DNA of 6,906 bases from positions 1 to 6,906 of the forward strand of contig JACDBD010000153.1 in NCBI GenBank assembly GCA_013695115.1, written 5' to 3'. Shown here one piece after another: positions 5,307 to 6,906 of this stretch. Made by a program: the position numbers and the translations under genes. The number at the start of each line of letters is the position of its first letter. Position 1 is the stretch's first letter. This DNA comes from Actinomycetota bacterium. GTDB taxonomy: Bacteria > Actinomycetota > Acidimicrobiia > IMCC26256 > JACDBD01. A model generated the notes under the pieces. It made no database searches and had not been told where the DNA came from. It was given only the letters and a program-made list of their open reading frames with translations.

Positions 5307-6140
5307 ATGGCGAAGAAATCCGCCCATACCCTGCGCGCCTACCGGTCCGACTGGGCCGACTTCGCCCAGTGGTGCGTCGCCCGGGGGGAGCCCGCCCTCC
5401 CGGCGTCGGTGGAGTCGGTGGTGGACTACGTCGCCGAGCTGTCCGCCACCCGGAAGGCGTCCACGGTCGAGCGTCGGCTGGCCGCGATCGGCGAGGCGCA
5501 CCGAGAAGTGGGGTTGGCCTCGCCGACCGACGACGACCGCATCCGCATCGACGTGACCCGCATGCGCTGGCACCAGCGCAAGTCGACTGACCGGACCGTC
5601 CCCCTGGCGGTCCGGGAGCTGAGGGTCATGCTCGGCGCCCTGCCGGACGATCTCGTCGGCGGGCGCGACCGGGCGCTGCTGCTGGTGGGCTACGGCGCCG
5701 GGCTGCGCCCGTCCGAGCTGGTGGGGATGGACGTCTCCGACCTCAGCGTGGTCGACGACGGGCTGGCGGTCTCGCTGATGCGCGGAAGGGTGGTGATCCC
5801 CTACGGCTCGTCGCGCCCGCTGTGCGCGGTGACGGCCTGGCAGGAATGGATGGTCACTGCCGGGCTCACGAGCGGCCCCGCCTTCCGTGCGGTCGACCGC
5901 CACGGTCGTCTCGGTGTCAACCGGCTGGGGGAGAAGTCGGTCACCCGCATCGTCCGCCGCGCCGCCGAACGCGCCGGGCTCGACGAGCAGCGCTACTCGG
6001 CGTTGTCGTTGCGGCTCGGGATGGTGACGGCGGCGACCGAGGTCGGCGCGCCCGATCGCGGGATCATGGCCCAGACCGGGCACCGCAGCCGGCCGCTCGT
6101 CCGCCGCTACATGCGCGAGGCCCGCGAGCCTCCCGACTAG
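5307..6140 (+). CDS. Tyrosine recombinase/integrase family protein with incomplete catalytic set
   Basis: The product is 277 aa. Residues 1-92 form a SAM-like core-binding domain (SAHTLRAYRSDWADFAQWC at 5-23, STVERRLAAIGEAHR at 52-66). Residues 100-277 form the catalytic domain. Active-site positions: R134 in GAGLRPSELVG (box I); R236 in SLRLG; H259 in QTGHRS; nucleophile Y268 in RRYMREA. Two positions look wrong. The residue expected to be His in HxxR is L233 (SALSLR where relatives usually have SAHSLR). The beta-hairpin that normally carries the catalytic Lys is shortened to LMRGRVVIPYG (157-167), with no Lys there. Active members cut and rejoin DNA through a phosphotyrosine. This one may be weak, use other residues, or be a DNA-binding relic. 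The frame is intact with a strong ribosome site. No directionality factor, att duplication or other mobile genes are visible. It converges on the TetR gene with a 10-base gap. Confidence 0.85.
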   Translation: MAKKSAHTLRAYRSDWADFAQWCVARGEPALPASVESVVDYVAELSATRKASTVERRLAAIGEAHREVGLASPTDDDRIRIDVTRMRWHQRKSTDRTVPLAVRELRVMLGALPDDLVGGRDRALLLVGYGAGLRPSELVGMDVSDLSVVDDGLAVSLMRGRVVIPYGSSRPLCAVTAWQEWMVTAGLTSGPAFRAVDRHGRLGVNRLGEKSVTRIVRRAAERAGLDEQRYSALSLRLGMVTAATEVGAPDRGIMAQTGHRSRPLVRRYMREAREPPD

Positions 6141-6150
6141 TTCGGCCCGC

Positions 6151-6813
6151 TCAGCCGACCGGCTCGCGGAGGAACGCCCGGTCGACGAACGCGTGCAGCT
6201 CCTCGAGCGGGAACGCGCCCGTCACCGGTGAGTTGCCGCGCTCGTCCATCCGCAGGATCCAGTGGGCGAGGTACGCCTGCATGATCCCGGAGAACAGCTC
6301 TCCCATCGTCTCGGGATCGGCGGCGCGGAACTCGCCGCTGGCGACGCCCTCGGCGAAGATCTTGGCCTCCAGCGCGATGGCCTTGCGGTAGCGCTCGAAG
6401 CTCGCCTCGTCGATCCGGGCGCTGAAGTTGAGCCACGAGAAGCCGATCGTGCGCTGGAGGAGCAGGTAGAAGCGGTGGTGCTCGCGGAAGTAGGCGAACT
6501 GGCCGTCGACGAGCGCGTGCAGCTTCTCGGTCGCCGAGCCGCCCTGCGCGACCGCCCGCTCGATGACCTCGACGATCGCCGATCCCCGCCGTTCCATCAC
6601 CTTGGTGAACAGGTCGTCCTTGCCGTCGAAGAACCCGTAGAGCGCGCCGACGGAGAACTCCGCCCGCTGGGCGATCTCCTTGAGCGTGGCCTCGTGGAAC
6701 CCCTGGCGCGCGAACACGTGCTCGGCGGCGTCGAGGATGTGCTCGCGGCTGAGCGAGTCGTGCTGGCGGCGGCGTTGGGCCCGCAGACCGGCGGCGTCGC
6801 GGACCGGGCTCAC
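6151..6813 (-). CDS. TetR/AcrR family transcriptional regulator
   Basis: The product is 220 aa, a typical TetR length. The N-terminal DNA-binding domain covers about 20-68: SREHILDAAEHVFARQGF (22-39), then ATLKEIAQRAEFSVGALYGF (42-61) with the helix-turn-helix and its recognition helix, followed by FDGKDDLF. This is the classic TetR signature. The C-terminal helical ligand-binding and dimerisation domain (about 75-215) is divergent, so no ligand can be named. These proteins usually repress nearby genes until a small molecule binds. A basic 20-residue extension (including RAQRRRQ) precedes the first helix. The GTG start at 6813 overlaps the stop of the upstream gene as GTGA, so the regulator is co-transcribed and probably translationally coupled with that gene. 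Its target is more likely its own operon on the right than the genes to the left. Confidence 0.9.
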   Translation of the reverse strand: MSPVRDAAGLRAQRRRQHDSLSREHILDAAEHVFARQGFHEATLKEIAQRAEFSVGALYGFFDGKDDLFTKVMERRGSAIVEVIERAVAQGGSATEKLHALVDGQFAYFREHHRFYLLLQRTIGFSWLNFSARIDEASFERYRKAIALEAKIFAEGVASGEFRAADPETMGELFSGIMQAYLAHWILRMDERGNSPVTGAFPLEELHAFVDRAFLREPVG

Positions 6814-6906
6814 GACGGTCGTTCGATGATCCGGGCCGCGCCCTCGCCGGTCGGCGCCTCCGGCTGGACCTCGATCGTGTCGAGGTGCACGCCCTCGGCC
6901 GCGGTC
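6810..6906 (-). CDS. 3' end of an unidentified gene entering from the right edge
   Basis: Thirty-one codons are visible on the minus strand, ending in TGA at 6812-6810. The C-terminal peptide reads VHLDTIEVQPEAPTGEGAAR, then IIERPS, an acidic, Pro-rich tail that I do not recognise. The stop overlaps the TetR start by four bases (GTGA), the usual actinobacterial operon junction, which supports it being a real gene end rather than a chance open frame. It is probably the partner or target of the TetR regulator. The rest lies outside the window. Confidence 0.65.
   Translation of the reverse strand, partial: TAAEGVHLDTIEVQPEAPTGEGAARIIERPS

Noticed and set aside
4011..6083. Long minus-strand frame of 690 codons that could fuse an N-terminal extension to the PF04909 amidohydrolase
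   Set aside because: The extension is antisense to the recombinase gene and shows no family motif, while the amidohydrolase motif begins six residues after the ATG at 5135.
4140..6140. Long plus-strand frame of 666 codons containing the recombinase gene
   Set aside because: The part before 5307 is antisense to the PF04909 amidohydrolase gene, has low-complexity composition and no domain. The strong GGGGAGG at 5294-5300 fixes the recombinase start at 5307.

Overview
The window is very GC-rich chromosomal DNA with strong G/C bias at third codon positions, frequent GTG starts, probable leaderless promoters and a member of the mycothiol-dependent maleylpyruvate isomerase-like family. Together these point to an actinobacterium, possibly a soil or aquatic environmental lineage. 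The species cannot be named from the sequence. No rRNA, tRNA, CRISPR array or recognisable insertion sequence is present.

Layout. (1) The left edge, 1-318, holds a candidate start of a minus-strand gene running off the window (1-78) and a previously hidden remnant of the 3' end of an amidohydrolase gene (144-287). The remnant is clearly paralogous to the 3' end of the intact amidohydrolase gene at 2332. (2) 319-1101 (minus) encodes a DinB/MDMPI-fold protein. (3) 1311-2237 (plus), divergent from it, encodes a complete haloalkane dehalogenase of the DhlA-like subfamily HLD-I, with its full catalytic set visible. (4) 4011-5135 and 2332-4014 (minus) form a translationally coupled pair (4-base ATGA overlap): a PF04909-type amidohydrolase followed by an N-acyl-D-amino-acid-deacylase-like amidohydrolase (COG3653). 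(5) 5307-6140 (plus) encodes a small tyrosine-recombinase-family protein. It keeps Arg, the Arg of HxxR, His and the nucleophilic Tyr, but appears to lack both the beta-hairpin Lys and the His of HxxR. (6) 6151-6813 (minus) encodes a TetR-type regulator, coupled by a 4-base GTGA overlap to the end of an unidentified gene entering from the right edge.

How the genes may work together. Three of the neighbours (dehalogenase and two amidohydrolases) are hydrolases of the sort seen in accessory catabolic regions, and the MDMPI-like protein belongs to a thiol- or metal-dependent family often found near such genes. A joint degradation pathway is possible, but nothing in the sequence ties the dehalogenase to the amidohydrolases: they are convergent and have separate promoters. 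The amidohydrolase remnant and the degenerate-looking recombinase are signs that the locus has been rearranged. The TetR gene belongs to the operon on the right and need not regulate anything on the left. I see no clear new multi-gene system. The most unusual items are the recombinase lacking two catalytic residues, the duplicated 3' end of the amidohydrolase, and the apparent loss of canonical metal ligands in the intact deacylase-like protein.
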